A stretch of 64,000 bases of DNA, taken from an uncultured Bacteroidota bacterium. GTDB lineage: Bacteria; Bacteroidota; Bacteroidia; Chitinophagales; Chitinophagaceae. This document shows positions 37,205-47,482 of this stretch, in pieces (positions within the stretch are counted from its first letter, which is position 1; every line of letters starts with the position of its first letter). The notes under the pieces are model-generated. The model saw only the letters and a program-made list of their open reading frames with translations. It had not been told where the DNA came from and ran no database searches. The stretch is from positions 140,654 through 204,653 of the forward strand of contig CAIJXT010000006.1 in assembly GCA_903824665.1 (NCBI GenBank). The letters run 5' to 3'. A program made the position numbers and the translations under genes.

Positions 37205-38221
37205 CTATTCAGACGCTATCTGCAATGCTGCCCTGATCTTTGCTTCCACTTCGTCAGCTACCTCCGGGTTATCATTCAGAAACTGCTTCACTGCGTCCCT
37301 GCCCTGCCCTATTTTGCTGTCTCCATATGCAAACCAAGAACCGCTTTTCTGCAGGATACCCAACTCTACACCCATATCTATGATTTCACCTACCTTGCTG
37401 ATTCCTTCTCCGAAGATGATATCAAACTCTACCTGCCTGAAGGGTGGTGCCACTTTATTCTTCACCACCTTCACACGGGTACGGTTACCACTGGCCACAT
37501 CCCCATCCTTGATTTGGCTGATACGGCGAATATCCAAACGAACTGACGCGTAAAACTTCAATGCATTACCACCGGTTGTTGTCTCAGGATTACCAAACAT
37601 CACGCCTATCTTCTCGCGAAGCTGGTTGATGAATATGCAGCAGCAGCCCGTACGCGAAATAGTAGCGGTAAGCTTGCGGAGTGCCTGGCTCATCAGGCGG
37701 GCCTGAAGACCCATTTTGCTTTCTCCCATTTCGCCTTCCAGTTCGCCCTTAGGCACCAGCGCGGCTACTGAGTCAATTACTACTACATCTACTGCACCCG
37801 ATGAGATCAGACGATCGGCAATCTCCAAACCCTGCTCACCATAGTCGGGCTGCGATATGATCAGATTGTCCACATCCACACCCAGCTTACGGGCATAGCT
37901 GGCGTCAAATGCGTGTTCCGCATCTATAATCGCGCAAATTCCACCCTTTTTCTGCGACTGGGCTATTGTATGTATAGCTATCGTCGTTTTACCTGAAGAT
38001 TCCGGACCATATATTTCTACGATACGGCCGGCCGGCAGACCACCTACCCCCAACGCCATGTCCAGACCAATAGATCCTGTGCTGATCACATCCATCTTCT
38101 CCTTCTGCTTGTCGCCAAGCATCATCACAGAACCTTTTCCATAATCTTTCTCGATCTTGTCGAGTGCGAGTTTGAGTACTTTTAATTTATCGTCTGCCAT
38201 CTTACCTGTTTTTTTATCCAT
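37205..38221 (-). CDS. recA: Recombinase RecA
   Basis: Strand-exchange ATPase for homologous recombination and, where present, SOS induction. From ATG 38219-38221 the protein has 338 aa. Motifs: [15 protein letters not shown] at the N-terminal polymerisation helix, Walker A GPESSGKT (72-79), Walker [11 protein letters not shown] and loop L2 [19 protein letters not shown]. The tail is a usual RecA C-terminal domain. A TTG eight codons-worth upstream lies inside the -7 promoter element, so it is not the start. A second ATG at 38200 (MADDKLK) is possible. I see no LexA-type box to support SOS control. Confidence 0.97.
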   Translation of the reverse strand: MDKKTGKMADDKLKVLKLALDKIEKDYGKGSVMMLGDKQKEKMDVISTGSIGLDMALGVGGLPAGRIVEIYGPESSGKTTIAIHTIAQSQKKGGICAIIDAEHAFDASYARKLGVDVDNLIISQPDYGEQGLEIADRLISSGAVDVVVIDSVAALVPKGELEGEMGESKMGLQARLMSQALRKLTATISRTGCCCIFINQLREKIGVMFGNPETTTGGNALKFYASVRLDIRRISQIKDGDVASGNRTRVKVVKNKVAPPFRQVEFDIIFGEGISKVGEIIDMGVELGILQKSGSWFAYGDSKIGQGRDAVKQFLNDNPEVADEVEAKIRAALQIASE

Positions 38222-38233
38222 GATTTTATGCAC

Positions 38234-38241
38234 CAAAAGTA
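38234..38241 (-). promoter_or_regulatory. Bacteroidota -7 element for recA
   Basis: Reverse-strand TACTTTTG (TAnnTTTG), 12 bp before the ATG at 38221, giving a leader of only a few nucleotides for that start. No -33 TTTG stands out. Confidence 0.5.
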
Positions 38242-38375
38242 GGTGAATTTGCTACGCGTTTTTCGCTCCCGGGAAAAAGATATCCACAATTTCAATTGGA
38301 GTACGCTGGAGCAAAATCACCCCACCCCGGAAGCAAATCGGTGCCAAAACGGGGCAAATCCGGACGCACCAATTT

Positions 38376-38855
38376 TTATACCGCCTTCTGCAGCAGTACA
38401 TTGGCTGTAGCCACAATACCCTCTTCACGGCCTATGAAGCTCAATTGCTCCGTTGTCGTAGCCTTAATAGAAACATCGTCAACAGACACACCCAATATCA
38501 TGGCTATTGCCTGCCGCATCTCATCTACATACTTCCGTATTTTGGGCGCCTGCAGCAGAATAGTGCTGTCAATATTCACAAGTCGGTAACCCCGTTCGCA
38601 TACCAGCTGATACGAACGTTGCAGCAATACCTTGCTGTCTATGCCTTTGTATGCAGCATCTGTATCCGGGAAGTGTTGCCCGATATCACCCAGGCTCAGC
38701 GCACCCAGTAGCGCGTCACATATTGCATGCAGCAACACGTCGGCATCAGAATGTCCGAGTGCGCCCTTATGGTGCGGTATCAGTATGCCGCCAAGCCAGA
38801 ACTCGCGACCCTCTACCAGCTTATGAAAATCTATACCTTGCCCTATTCTATACAT
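38376..38855 (-). CDS. ispF: 2-C-methyl-D-erythritol 2,4-cyclodiphosphate synthase
   Basis: Fifth step of the MEP isoprenoid pathway: cyclises CDP-ME 2-phosphate to MEcPP with loss of CMP. The 159-aa length is standard for the trimer-forming enzyme. Zn-site residues are visible in GIDFHKLV (Asp9, His11) and ALGHSDADVLLHAICDALLGA (the conserved HSDADVLLHA motif). CDP-contact motifs LGDIGQHFPDTD and IKATTTEQLSFIGREEGI (the TTTE-x-LGFxGR-like signature near the C-terminus) complete the set. It lies 19 bp after a delta-60-repeat secreted protein gene on the same strand, probably read through from it. No ispD is beside it. Confidence 0.96.
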   Translation of the reverse strand: MYRIGQGIDFHKLVEGREFWLGGILIPHHKGALGHSDADVLLHAICDALLGALSLGDIGQHFPDTDAAYKGIDSKVLLQRSYQLVCERGYRLVNIDSTILLQAPKIRKYVDEMRQAIAMILGVSVDDVSIKATTTEQLSFIGREEGIVATANVLLQKAV

Positions 38856-38874
38856 ACTGCTTGTTTTTTTGTCG

Positions 38875-40449
38875 CTATTTTTTTGCTACCCGCACCATTA
38901 GTTTATACCCTCCATCTGTGGTGATAATCAGCAGGTAATTGCCTGCCTTTGTGCGCACCGGAAAATTAAGATCAAATCCATTCTCACCTTCGTCAAAATC
39001 TTTATTATTCACTATCACCGCTATTTCCTTTTCATCCATGTCACACAGCTTCACGGTCACCTTCTGCGGCTCTACCAGCTCAAATGTAACAGCAGCGCTG
39101 GTTTCCAGCGGGTGTGGATAGATGTTGTACTGCTGCTTTCTATCGGGCATATCCACAATACCAAGGTGAAGATCGGCCAGCAATATACTAAGGCTCAGCA
39201 GTGTTTCCGATTGCTTTTCAGACCACTCCTCCCGCAATTCATAAACCTTATTATCTCTGGACGATACAATAATGTTGTTCGACATTATTTTATGCGCTGG
39301 TTTTGCAGCCTGCATTTTTAACCCGGCGGAACCGTATCCATAAGTCTCGCTCTGTATGCCCTTTTCATCCACACGCATCAACAGGTACCTGCTGATAGCT
39401 ACATCGCTCTTCTTTGTTGCATATCCCGACAACAATATTGATCCGTCAGGCAACACGGCCATGTCATCCACCTTGTTTGTAAAGGATATAAAAGTTGAAG
39501 GCATAACACCAAAGGTATCCGCCGCTACTATTCCCTGCTCACCAAAAGAGGTATCCAATTGACCTGTGCCTAAATACCGCGCCAGAAAAATGTTCTGCCC
39601 ACCATTCTTGCCGGCAAAAACACCTGCTACAACTATCCGCCCATCGGGCAGCTGTCTCATGCTTCGCGGCAGCAGGTACCCCATGCTGCCGGCGCTGGTT
39701 ATAGTTGTCCCCTTGATACCGAAAGACGTATCGGCCGACCCATCGGCATGATACCGCGCCAGTACTACGTTGCAGGAATCGTTGGAATAGTTGCAGCCAG
39801 CCGCTAAAAACTTCCCATCAGGTTGCTGCGCTGCTGCCACAACCTTATTGTTGCCGCGAATCAGTTCATCCACTATGGTTCCGTCTCTTCCAAATGTTTT
39901 GTCCGGCTCTCCACTGTATAGGTACCGTGCCAGAAAAAAATGACTGGTGCCATCTATCTCCGCATCGCCAAATGCTACAACCTTTTCATCTTGCTGGTAA
40001 AAGGCGCCGCAAAACTTACTGCTTGCACCTATGGACAGTTGAATAATGCCGGTATGATAATCACTGTCCAGCGCTCCGGTCTTAGTAAGTCGCACCATTG
40101 TGGCCACCGGCGATACATCATTGCCAGTGCGTGCAGAGCCGGTTATATAAAGCCTACCCCATCTATCAAAATCTGCCGCGAATGGTTTGCAGTCCTTAAG
40201 ATGCTGCAGCTTCACTTTCGATGTTCTGATGCCTTTATAGTCATCATCAGGCTCTCCATAAGGGAAAAGCCGGCGGGTATAAAAATTGTTACCCGAAATA
40301 GCAATAAAGATCAGCATTCCATCACTCTGCCTGGCGAGCTTGCTCCTCCCTTCATTAAAGTTCTTTGTCACAATACCCGCCACTGTAGGTTGCGCCCACG
40401 CAACGACGCCCCATTGCAGCAGCACCAATAAGAGAAGTATCTTTTTCAT
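38875..40449 (-). CDS. Secreted delta-60-repeat protein, T9SS-like C-terminus
   Basis: The 524-aa product has a signal peptide ending GVVAWAQ. The body shows several delta-60 (DUF5122-like) propeller units, with the tell-tale alternation of LPDGRIVVAG / PDGKFLAAG and LDTSFGEQGIVAADTFG / PDKTFGRDGTIVDELI. These repeats form beta-propellers in exported proteins of unknown ligand. The C-terminus (YNIYPHPLETSAAVTFELVE, VKLCDMDEKEIAVIVN, KAGNYLLIITTDGGYKLMVRVAKK) resembles a T9SS sorting domain, with YPHP in place of the usual YPNP. Its operon partner is ispF, 19 bp downstream, an unexpected pairing for a secreted protein. Confidence 0.85.
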   Translation of the reverse strand: MKKILLLLVLLQWGVVAWAQPTVAGIVTKNFNEGRSKLARQSDGMLIFIAISGNNFYTRRLFPYGEPDDDYKGIRTSKVKLQHLKDCKPFAADFDRWGRLYITGSARTGNDVSPVATMVRLTKTGALDSDYHTGIIQLSIGASSKFCGAFYQQDEKVVAFGDAEIDGTSHFFLARYLYSGEPDKTFGRDGTIVDELIRGNNKVVAAAQQPDGKFLAAGCNYSNDSCNVVLARYHADGSADTSFGIKGTTITSAGSMGYLLPRSMRQLPDGRIVVAGVFAGKNGGQNIFLARYLGTGQLDTSFGEQGIVAADTFGVMPSTFISFTNKVDDMAVLPDGSILLSGYATKKSDVAISRYLLMRVDEKGIQSETYGYGSAGLKMQAAKPAHKIMSNNIIVSSRDNKVYELREEWSEKQSETLLSLSILLADLHLGIVDMPDRKQQYNIYPHPLETSAAVTFELVEPQKVTVKLCDMDEKEIAVIVNNKDFDEGENGFDLNFPVRTKAGNYLLIITTDGGYKLMVRVAKK

Positions 40450-40567
40450 AAGTATCGCCTCCGGGATACCGGCATTTTCAAACCTGCTGTTCTACAAAAA
40501 TGCACCAGAAATCCCGACATACAACCACTTCATGTCGCGAAACCTGCCCCCGGAACACTTTTCGCCA

Positions 40568-42217
40568 CTATATGGCCAAACCATGCTGCTGAGCTGTGTC
40601 TATCGCCAGATCATATCCAGCGTCAGCATGCCTTATCACGCCCATACCGGGGTCGTTATACAATACACGGCGCAGGCGTTCGTCTGCATCCTGTGTACCA
40701 TCGGCTACTATCACCATACCTGCATGCAGCGAATAGCCCATACCTACCCCACCGCCATGATGGAAGGATACCCAGCTCGCACCACCCGCGGTATTGATCA
40801 GTGCATTCAATATCGGCCAGTCGGCTACAGCATCGCTGCCATCTTTCATAGCTTCAGTCTCCCTGTTAGGCGATGCCACAGAACCAGTATCCAGATGGTC
40901 GCGCCCTATCACTATCGGTGCCTTTACCTTTCCGGTACGTACCAGTTCGTTAAACAGTAATCCGGCTTTTTCGCGGTCACCCATTCCCAGCCAGCAGATA
41001 CGCGCCGGCAATCCCTGAAAGGCAATACGCTCACGCGCCATATGCAGCCAGCGATGCAGCCCTACATTATCCGGAAACAATTCCATCAATGCCTTATCTG
41101 TTGTATAAATATCCTCCGGATCACCACTCAAAGCTACCCATCTGAATGGTCCCTTACCCTCGCAGAACAGCGGGCGTATATATGCAGGTACAAATCCCGG
41201 AAAATCAAATGCATTGGCAACGCCGCGCTTGTCATGTGCCTGGCCGCGCAGGTTATTGCCATAGTCAAATGTTATTGCACCGCGCTTTTGCAGCTCCAGC
41301 ATCTGGCGCACATGCTTCGCCATTGTATCCAGCGAACGGCTCGAATATTCTGCAGGATTACTTTCCCGCAACACTTTTGCTTCCACAACGCTCAACCCCT
41401 CAGGAAAATACCCGATCAGCTCATCATGCGCCGATGTTTGATCTGTAAGTGTATCAGGCACAATATTGCGGTCTATCATGCGCTGAAGCAGGTCTACCAC
41501 ATTGCAGCACACACCGATCGACACACGCTCACCCTTTGCCTTCGCCTCCAGCGACCAGTCTATCGCTTCGTCTATATCTGCCGACCATTTATCCAGATAT
41601 CTTGTTTCTATCCTTTTCAGTATGCGCCATTCCTCCATTTCTGCAGCAAGGCATACACCCTCGTTCATGGTGATGGCCAGCGGCTGTGCGCCACCCATGC
41701 CACCAAGACCGGCCGTTACATTCAGCGTACCCTTCAGGCTCCCGCCAAAATGGATGTCCGACAACGACAAATACGTTTCGTAAGTACCCTGCACAATACC
41801 CTGCGAGCCGATATAAATCCAGCTCCCTGCAGTCATTTGCCCGTACATCATAAGACCCTTTGCTTCCAGCTCTCTGAAGTGTTCCCAGGTAGCCCAGCGA
41901 CCCACAAGATTGCTATTGGCAATTAGCACCCTCGGCGCATTCTTATGTGAGCGCAACACGCCTACCGGCTTGCCACTCTGCACCATCAGCGTTTCATCTT
42001 CCTCCAGATTACGAAGGCACTCCAGTATCTTATCATAGCTCTCCCAGTTCCGGGCTGCCTTACCTATGCCACCATATACCACCAGATCCTCGGGGCGTTC
42101 TGCCACTTCCGGGTCCAGGTTGTTTTGAATCATTCTGTATGCAGCTTCTGTAACCCAGTTCTTGCAGGTAAGCTGTGTACCACGGGGCGCACGTATCACG
42201 CGGGATTGTGTAGTCAT
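40568..42217 (-). CDS. hutU: Urocanate hydratase
   Basis: Second enzyme of histidine degradation: adds water to urocanate to give imidazolone propionate, using tightly bound NAD+ as electrophile. From ATG 42215-42217 the protein has 549 aa, the normal size. Signatures: [11 protein letters not shown] near the start, the NAD-binding glycine stretch [20 protein letters not shown], and [20 protein letters not shown], which carries the catalytic Cys and is unique to urocanases. [22 protein letters not shown] near the end completes the set. No hutH, hutI or hutG is adjacent. The 13-codon extension upstream lies beyond the start of homology and is rejected. Confidence 0.96.
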   Translation of the reverse strand: MTTQSRVIRAPRGTQLTCKNWVTEAAYRMIQNNLDPEVAERPEDLVVYGGIGKAARNWESYDKILECLRNLEEDETLMVQSGKPVGVLRSHKNAPRVLIANSNLVGRWATWEHFRELEAKGLMMYGQMTAGSWIYIGSQGIVQGTYETYLSLSDIHFGGSLKGTLNVTAGLGGMGGAQPLAITMNEGVCLAAEMEEWRILKRIETRYLDKWSADIDEAIDWSLEAKAKGERVSIGVCCNVVDLLQRMIDRNIVPDTLTDQTSAHDELIGYFPEGLSVVEAKVLRESNPAEYSSRSLDTMAKHVRQMLELQKRGAITFDYGNNLRGQAHDKRGVANAFDFPGFVPAYIRPLFCEGKGPFRWVALSGDPEDIYTTDKALMELFPDNVGLHRWLHMARERIAFQGLPARICWLGMGDREKAGLLFNELVRTGKVKAPIVIGRDHLDTGSVASPNRETEAMKDGSDAVADWPILNALINTAGGASWVSFHHGGGVGMGYSLHAGMVIVADGTQDADERLRRVLYNDPGMGVIRHADAGYDLAIDTAQQHGLAI

Positions 42218-42253
42218 AATAGAAATCGAAACGATATTGAAATAAATCAGCTC

Positions 42254-42261
42254 CAAAATTA
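42254..42261 (-). promoter_or_regulatory. Bacteroidota -7 element for hutU
   Basis: Reverse-strand TAATTTTG, 36 bp before the ATG at 42217. Confidence 0.45.
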
Positions 42262-42337
42262 GGCATAATCTATCAACACCCGCAACTTTCAGACTATGCG
42301 CCTATAAATACAAACCATCCAATCGGGTCTGCCTTTT

Positions 42338-43195
42338 TCAACCTGCAAAACCCGAAATGTAAGCTGCAACCTCTTCTGCCCGCTCTTCCTGCGGAAAATG
42401 ACCGCAACCGTCCAGTTCCCTGATCTCATGATTCCGAAACCCTTCCGCAAAACGCTTCAGGTAGTTCTTTCCAATAACAGGGTCCTTCATACCCCATATT
42501 AACAAAACACGCTTGTCCGCTATCGGCTGCCTGCTGTTCCACAACGTCTCAAACCAGTCCTGATCATGCAGCAACGAGTATACAAATGCAAGCGCACCCA
42601 TACGTTCTCCACTACTGGCAAATGGCTTTGTATACTGTTTCAGCAATCGCGGATGCAGCTTACGGTCGCCAAACGCTGCCGGCAACACAAATCTGGGTGA
42701 AAAATTGAGATATTTATACAGAAAAGGCAACAGCGGGCTGCGTAGCATTTTGCTGAACCTGATGTCGTCTGGATCTTCCTTGCTGCTCCACAGCCAGGAA
42801 TTCAGTACTACAATGTTTTTCACCAGCTCTGGCTCTTCTATTGCGGCAGACAGCCCAATCGGCCCGCCAAAATCGTGCACCACCAGCGTCACATCCCGTA
42901 ATTGCAGCTTCCGTACCAATTGCAGCAATGTCGCTCGGTGATTGGTGGTAGAATAATCGTACACCCTGGGTTTGTCAGACAGCCCAAATCCAATATGATC
43001 TATCGCTACACACCGGTATTTCCCGCGTAGCTTTTGAATCACGTTCCTGAAATCGAAACTCCACGATGGGGTTCCATGCACAAAAAGCAGCGTTTGACCA
43101 CTACCCTCATCTATGTAATGAAGTTGCTGCCCACTGATGTCCATAAAATGCGAACGAAAAGGATACTCGTTCCTGTCCAGCCATTCATTTGCCAT
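42338..43195 (-). CDS. Alpha/beta hydrolase, haloalkane-dehalogenase-like
   Basis: Cytosolic 285-aa alpha/beta-hydrolase. It has the oxyanion segment LLFVHGTPSWSFDFR (37-50, HGTPSW as in haloalkane dehalogenases). The nucleophile elbow is VVHDFGGPIG with Asp108 instead of the Ser of esterases. An acidic residue follows the strand LLIWGMKDPVIG, and the catalytic His lies in DGCGHFPQEE. Asp as nucleophile with HGTPSW is characteristic of dehalogenases and related epoxide-hydrolase types. Whether the halide-stabilising Trp/Asn pair is complete cannot be settled by eye: Trp45 is present next to His40-Gly41. The gene stands alone between hutU and kup. Confidence 0.82.
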   Translation of the reverse strand: MANEWLDRNEYPFRSHFMDISGQQLHYIDEGSGQTLLFVHGTPSWSFDFRNVIQKLRGKYRCVAIDHIGFGLSDKPRVYDYSTTNHRATLLQLVRKLQLRDVTLVVHDFGGPIGLSAAIEEPELVKNIVVLNSWLWSSKEDPDDIRFSKMLRSPLLPFLYKYLNFSPRFVLPAAFGDRKLHPRLLKQYTKPFASSGERMGALAFVYSLLHDQDWFETLWNSRQPIADKRVLLIWGMKDPVIGKNYLKRFAEGFRNHEIRELDGCGHFPQEERAEEVAAYISGFAG

Positions 43196-43302
43196 AGTTT
43201 TTGATTTTGCACAAATGTCTATTCATGCAAAATCAAAAATCTTGGTACAGACCATTTTTAACGTGGACCATTTAGTTTACTTCCGGCAGTCTGTGCAGTC
43301 GC

Positions 43303-45288
43303 TTATGCACTTCTGCCAGGCCGTGTCACCCGTTTCAGATTCAGATTAGATATCGGTGACACCACCAGCGGAAACTTCTCCACCACCACATTGCTGGTAT
43401 CCAGTCCAAAACCCTTTTCTTCCGACAAGCTGTAATCCTTTATCAGGAAGTGCATCTTCATCATCAGTTGCTCCCAGAATGGCAGATCATTGTCCTGGCT
43501 CAGGAATTTCTCCATTACCACAAACGAAAAGTCACCGATCATATTACTACCCTCAGAGCTGCGGTAGCGGCTGCTCAGGTCTACTTCCTTATTCATCACA
43601 AGGTCTTCTACTACTCTTTTGAACAGCACATTGATGCGGGGCTGCACCCTGAAGCCCAGCCTGAACTCTACACGAATAATATCATTGGGCACAATATGCT
43701 CTACAATATATTCGCAGGTATAGGGGTCATCCAGCGTATCCACATGTATAAACCAGTATATATTAGCCCTTTTGGGTTTGTTGTACAGTATGGAGTATAG
43801 TATTTTATGCTCTATCTCCTTAGGGTTGTCGGCACTGGTCAGGTATACCAGGTGCGTAGCATACTTGGCCACGGTTTCATCATTGCTCAGCTCTTTCAGC
43901 TTGGGCACAAAGTGATCCAGACGTACAAATTCCACATACCGGTTCTTGATCTTGCGTGCCTTAAACCAGTTGTACATAATAAAGAAAAGACCACCACCGA
44001 TCACCAGCGTCACATACCCGCCATGCGGAAATTTATCAATATTAGCTACAAGGAAACTCATCTCTATCGTGAGATAAACTACCAGATATACAATGATAAG
44101 CACCGGACTCCTCCGTCTTAACACAAGAAAATTCGCAAACAGTATAGACGTCGCGATCATGCACATTGTTATCGCCAGACCATACGCAGCTTCCATGTTC
44201 GACGCCTTCTCAAAATGCATCACAATACCGAAACTACCCACAAACAACAGCCAGTTGATTGCCGGAATGTATATCTGCCCCCGTGCTTCTGACGGGTAGT
44301 TGATCTTAAATTTCGGCCACAGATTCAGCCGCATAGCCTCACTGATCAGTGTGAACGACCCTGAAATCAGCGCCTGGCTGGCAATGATAGCGGCCGTTGT
44401 CGCCACCACGATTCCTATGTACAGAAACCAATTCGGCATCACACCAAAAAACGGGTTGAAGCCTGCCTCAATCATGTCTCCTGTAATGGTTTTACCGCCA
44501 TAGGCATGCAGCAGCCACGCCCCCTGCCCCAGATAGCTGAGTATCAAACAACACTTTACAAATATCCACGAGTAGCGGATGTTCCACTTACCACAATGAC
44601 CCAAATCAGAATACAGCGCCTCGGCTCCGGTAGTACATAGAAATACTCCGCTTAGGATGAAGAACCCCTTGGGATACATGATCAGCAGCTTAATGCCATA
44701 ATATGGATTGAACGCCTTGAATACGACCATATTGTCCGATAGATGTATGAATCCCAGCACCGCCAGCATACCAAACCACAGAAACATAATGGGCCCAAAA
44801 AACTTCCCGATAATCGCCGTACCAAACTGCTGCAGAAAAAACAATGCCGCCAGTATGGCCAGTACTATATACACGATCGATGTCTGGCTGATATCCGAAA
44901 TGGCAGGCACCTGTTTCAAACCTTCTATAGCAGAGGTTACAGATATCGCCGGGGTAATCATTCCATCTGCCAGCAGCGCTGCACCCCCTATCATGGCCGG
45001 CACCACCAGCCACTTGCGCCGCCTGCGCACCAGCGCAAACAACGAAAATATACCTCCTTCACCCTTGTTATCCGCTTGCAGCGTAAGTACTACATACTTT
45101 ATGGTGGTCTGCAGGGTCAGTGTCCAGATTATCAGCGACAACACCCCTATTATCAGGTCTTCCTGTATCGTTTTCCCCTTTATGATCGCATTGAGCACAT
45201 ATAGCGGCGATGTACCTATGTCGCCATATATGATTCCCAATGCAATTAACAATCCTGCCGTAGAAGCCTTCGAGTGTTTTCCTGACAT
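43303..45288 (-). CDS. kup: KUP-family potassium uptake protein
   Basis: Secondary, proton-coupled K+ importer in the inner membrane. From ATG 45286-45288 it has 661 aa, about twelve hydrophobic helices followed by a soluble C-terminal domain. The N-terminal LIALGIIYGDIGTSPLYVL is the family signature, with the D of GDIGTSP. Others are ILLADGMITPAISVTSAIEGL, GTEALYSDLGHCG and ASQALISGSFTLISEAMRL. The cytosolic tail (from about 465) includes HLVYLTSADNPKEIEHKILYSI, the typical KUP C-terminal region. The 15-codon extension to 45333 lacks similarity. The gene is monocistronic with a promoter at 45394-45401. Confidence 0.94.
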   Translation of the reverse strand: MSGKHSKASTAGLLIALGIIYGDIGTSPLYVLNAIIKGKTIQEDLIIGVLSLIIWTLTLQTTIKYVVLTLQADNKGEGGIFSLFALVRRRRKWLVVPAMIGGAALLADGMITPAISVTSAIEGLKQVPAISDISQTSIVYIVLAILAALFFLQQFGTAIIGKFFGPIMFLWFGMLAVLGFIHLSDNMVVFKAFNPYYGIKLLIMYPKGFFILSGVFLCTTGAEALYSDLGHCGKWNIRYSWIFVKCCLILSYLGQGAWLLHAYGGKTITGDMIEAGFNPFFGVMPNWFLYIGIVVATTAAIIASQALISGSFTLISEAMRLNLWPKFKINYPSEARGQIYIPAINWLLFVGSFGIVMHFEKASNMEAAYGLAITMCMIATSILFANFLVLRRRSPVLIIVYLVVYLTIEMSFLVANIDKFPHGGYVTLVIGGGLFFIMYNWFKARKIKNRYVEFVRLDHFVPKLKELSNDETVAKYATHLVYLTSADNPKEIEHKILYSILYNKPKRANIYWFIHVDTLDDPYTCEYIVEHIVPNDIIRVEFRLGFRVQPRINVLFKRVVEDLVMNKEVDLSSRYRSSEGSNMIGDFSFVVMEKFLSQDNDLPFWEQLMMKMHFLIKDYSLSEEKGFGLDTSNVVVEKFPLVVSPISNLNLKRVTRPGRSA

Positions 45289-45393
45289 AAAACCGTTATT
45301 TTCCCAGTATTTCGCTTTTACCTTTTGCTTCAAACTGCTGCTATTTAGCCCGCACCGGGCTCATCAAACACCAGCAACTGTTCAAAAACGACA

Positions 45394-45401
45394 CAAATAT
45401 A
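45394..45401 (-). promoter_or_regulatory. Bacteroidota -7 element for kup
   Basis: Reverse-strand TATATTTG, 105 bp before the ATG at 45288, leaving an untranslated leader of about 100 nt. The leader contains AGCCCGGTGCGGGCT near 45348-45362, a compact 6-bp-stem hairpin that might be regulatory. Confidence 0.45.
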
Positions 45402-45567
45402 GCAACACAGTATGGTATGAAACTGAATATTCCTTTTTGCAGCATATTTTTACTGGTGGCACCGGCCATTCCTACATCTTTCGCACCTTTTCAGCCCGGG
45501 ATATATAGGTTCATTGCCACCTTCCACGCTATTCGACTCAGTTGTTTTGCTTTGCACGTCCGTAAAT

Positions 45568-47199
45568 TCAGGGTTTACCAATACGGTATACCACAAAAGT
45601 ATCGATTGCCTTACTCGAAAACTCCCAGGGTATATCTCCCGGACTGGTCGCATACATAGCCGCATGCCGGCTCACAGAAAAAAAACTCCATATCCCCGGA
45701 TTGTACCAATAAGCCCCTACTCTGGTCATTTGCAACCCGTGGGTATCTTGCCGCGATACATCCTTGGGCATCACCAGCAGATCCCCGTCCTGTATGGCAG
45801 AGGTGGTTACGCCCAGCGGCTCGCATCGTGCTTGGCTACAATACCATTGCCACCCCCAATGGCCGGCGCCCCACACTCTACTACCGGCTGCCGTATGAGC
45901 TCTTATATCGGCAGCACCACGCCTGTAATAGTCAGCATACTGCCAGTCCGAAATGCCCAGCACACATCCAGCAAGCACTGTTCCGCCAATGATCACCTTG
46001 CGCATCCCTTCCGGAACCCGTCCCCACATCTGTGCAAAAATGGCTAGCACCGGCACCAGCAGCAATAGTAAATGCCTCGTAGCTACAAATGGCGCTAATA
46101 GTATAACGAACGATGCAATAGCAGCCACCCACCAGTACATCATTGCAAGCGGATATCCGGACCCGTCCCGATTGCTCCCCGCCAATTGATATCTGAAAAA
46201 GCAGTAAACGACACCCACCACAAGCAGTGCCCCGTTTACCAGAAATGCACCACCCAGCATTGCCGCAGCATCTGGCTCGCCAACCTTCCCGGAATATACA
46301 AGCGCTGCAAGCAAAGGTAGGGCTATAGTCGCCGCCACCGCAGCAGTCGTTGCTAGTCGGCGTGCAGGCAACAATCCGAATAATATGATAAGCGAAAAAA
46401 AAGAGGTACCCCCAAGGCACAAAAGCACTGAATGAACCCTTACAGGTATGCGCTCCCACATTATGCCACCACCCCGGTGCAGCAGATGCACGCTCCCAAA
46501 CTCATAATAATTCCATACCGACCAAAGTACAAGCACTGCCACTGGTATCAGTACCACAAACAATTGCCGGTATTGTTTCCAGACCACAATACTGATTATA
46601 AGAACTACAACAAGGGGCAATGCCGTATACTTGATCATCAGCGCAGCCGAAACCAGCAAAGCCGCCCATACATATCTTCGTCCCTCTGTTCGCACACCAG
46701 GCACCAACAACATATACACAAATGCCAGCGTTGCCGCCAACAGCGGTATGTCTGTCATCATATTCTGGTTTACTATAAAAGCCGGATTGAATGCAAACAG
46801 GGCTGTAAACACTGCAGCATGCTCCCGGCTCACCAACCGGAATACCTTATAGCTGAAAAGAATACATAAATAGCTGAAAACCGATTGCAACAGGTGCATT
46901 GCCACCTCGGTTGTGCCAGATAGCCTGCTCCATGCTGCTATCATGTAAAAAAACAATGGCGGCTGATTGGCGTTGCTGAAGGGCTCGGGGTCATTATACC
47001 AGTTCACCATGCCCGACATAGGCTTTAGCGGATGGTCTACGATCCATTTTGCCACCTCCAGATAAAAGGTATCATCAATATGAAACGCCTTATTGATATT
47101 GATTAGTGTGGGTACTACCCACAGGCAAAACGCAATAAAGTACGGGCTACGATTCCAAACCTCTGTGCTGTTAATATCAGGCTTGCCCACAAAATCCAT
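45568..47199 (-). CDS. GT39/ArnT-like membrane glycosyltransferase
   Basis: GT-C-fold transferase using a lipid-linked sugar donor; 543 aa with about eleven hydrophobic helices. The N-terminal region has a first helix, then the periplasmic loop AFHIDDTFYLEVAKWIVDHP (residues 39-58), whose Asp42-Asp43 occupy the position of the catalytic acidic pair of this fold. FSNANQPPLFFYMIAAW follows, typical for the dolichyl-phosphate-mannose transferase type. A soluble C-terminal domain with a WGAGHWGWQWYCSQ stretch ends the protein. Acceptor and sugar are unknown. A decayed duplicate of its first ~98 codons sits at 49477-49771. It lies downstream of the cyclase gene on the same strand but 283 bp away, with its own -7 element. 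Confidence 0.8.
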   Translation of the reverse strand: MDFVGKPDINSTEVWNRSPYFIAFCLWVVPTLININKAFHIDDTFYLEVAKWIVDHPLKPMSGMVNWYNDPEPFSNANQPPLFFYMIAAWSRLSGTTEVAMHLLQSVFSYLCILFSYKVFRLVSREHAAVFTALFAFNPAFIVNQNMMTDIPLLAATLAFVYMLLVPGVRTEGRRYVWAALLVSAALMIKYTALPLVVVLIISIVVWKQYRQLFVVLIPVAVLVLWSVWNYYEFGSVHLLHRGGGIMWERIPVRVHSVLLCLGGTSFFSLIILFGLLPARRLATTAAVAATIALPLLAALVYSGKVGEPDAAAMLGGAFLVNGALLVVGVVYCFFRYQLAGSNRDGSGYPLAMMYWWVAAIASFVILLAPFVATRHLLLLLVPVLAIFAQMWGRVPEGMRKVIIGGTVLAGCVLGISDWQYADYYRRGAADIRAHTAAGSRVWGAGHWGWQWYCSQARCEPLGVTTSAIQDGDLLVMPKDVSRQDTHGLQMTRVGAYWYNPGIWSFFSVSRHAAMYATSPGDIPWEFSSKAIDTFVVYRIGKP

Positions 47200-47232
47200 A
47201 TTGACTGCTTATGTTTGATGCTGAACGGGTTT

Positions 47233-47240
47233 CAAACATA
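47233..47240 (-). promoter_or_regulatory. Bacteroidota -7 element for the GT39-like gene
   Basis: Reverse-strand TATGTTTG, 33 bp before the ATG at 47199. The duplicated fragment keeps TATGTTTG at 49804-49811, 32 bp before its own ATG. Confidence 0.5.
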
Positions 47241-47482
47241 CAACAATTCGCAAACAACGGCATACGATACAGATGGTTCGGCAGCAGTCAATTCGCAATT
47301 AGAATGCAGAAAATTACTATTTACAGAGCACAAAATGGACCAACAAAACTTCAAATAGACTTTCTGGTCAGCCCGCGTTCATTTCTTTTGGTTGCAGCAA
47401 CCAGGCGACACCCATGGATAATCGGGTCGCACGGCTTGCTCTTTATCCGCATCAGTGCTCCGTTTGCATGAGCACATACCAT

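Noticed and set aside
41042..41926. 294-codon frame antisense to hutU
   Set aside because: Cys/His/Arg-rich shadow of a clear urocanase gene.
45417..45659. 80-codon plus-strand frame starting with a signal-like segment
   Set aside because: It runs into the antisense of the glycosyltransferase 3' end and has coding character only in its first ~20 residues.
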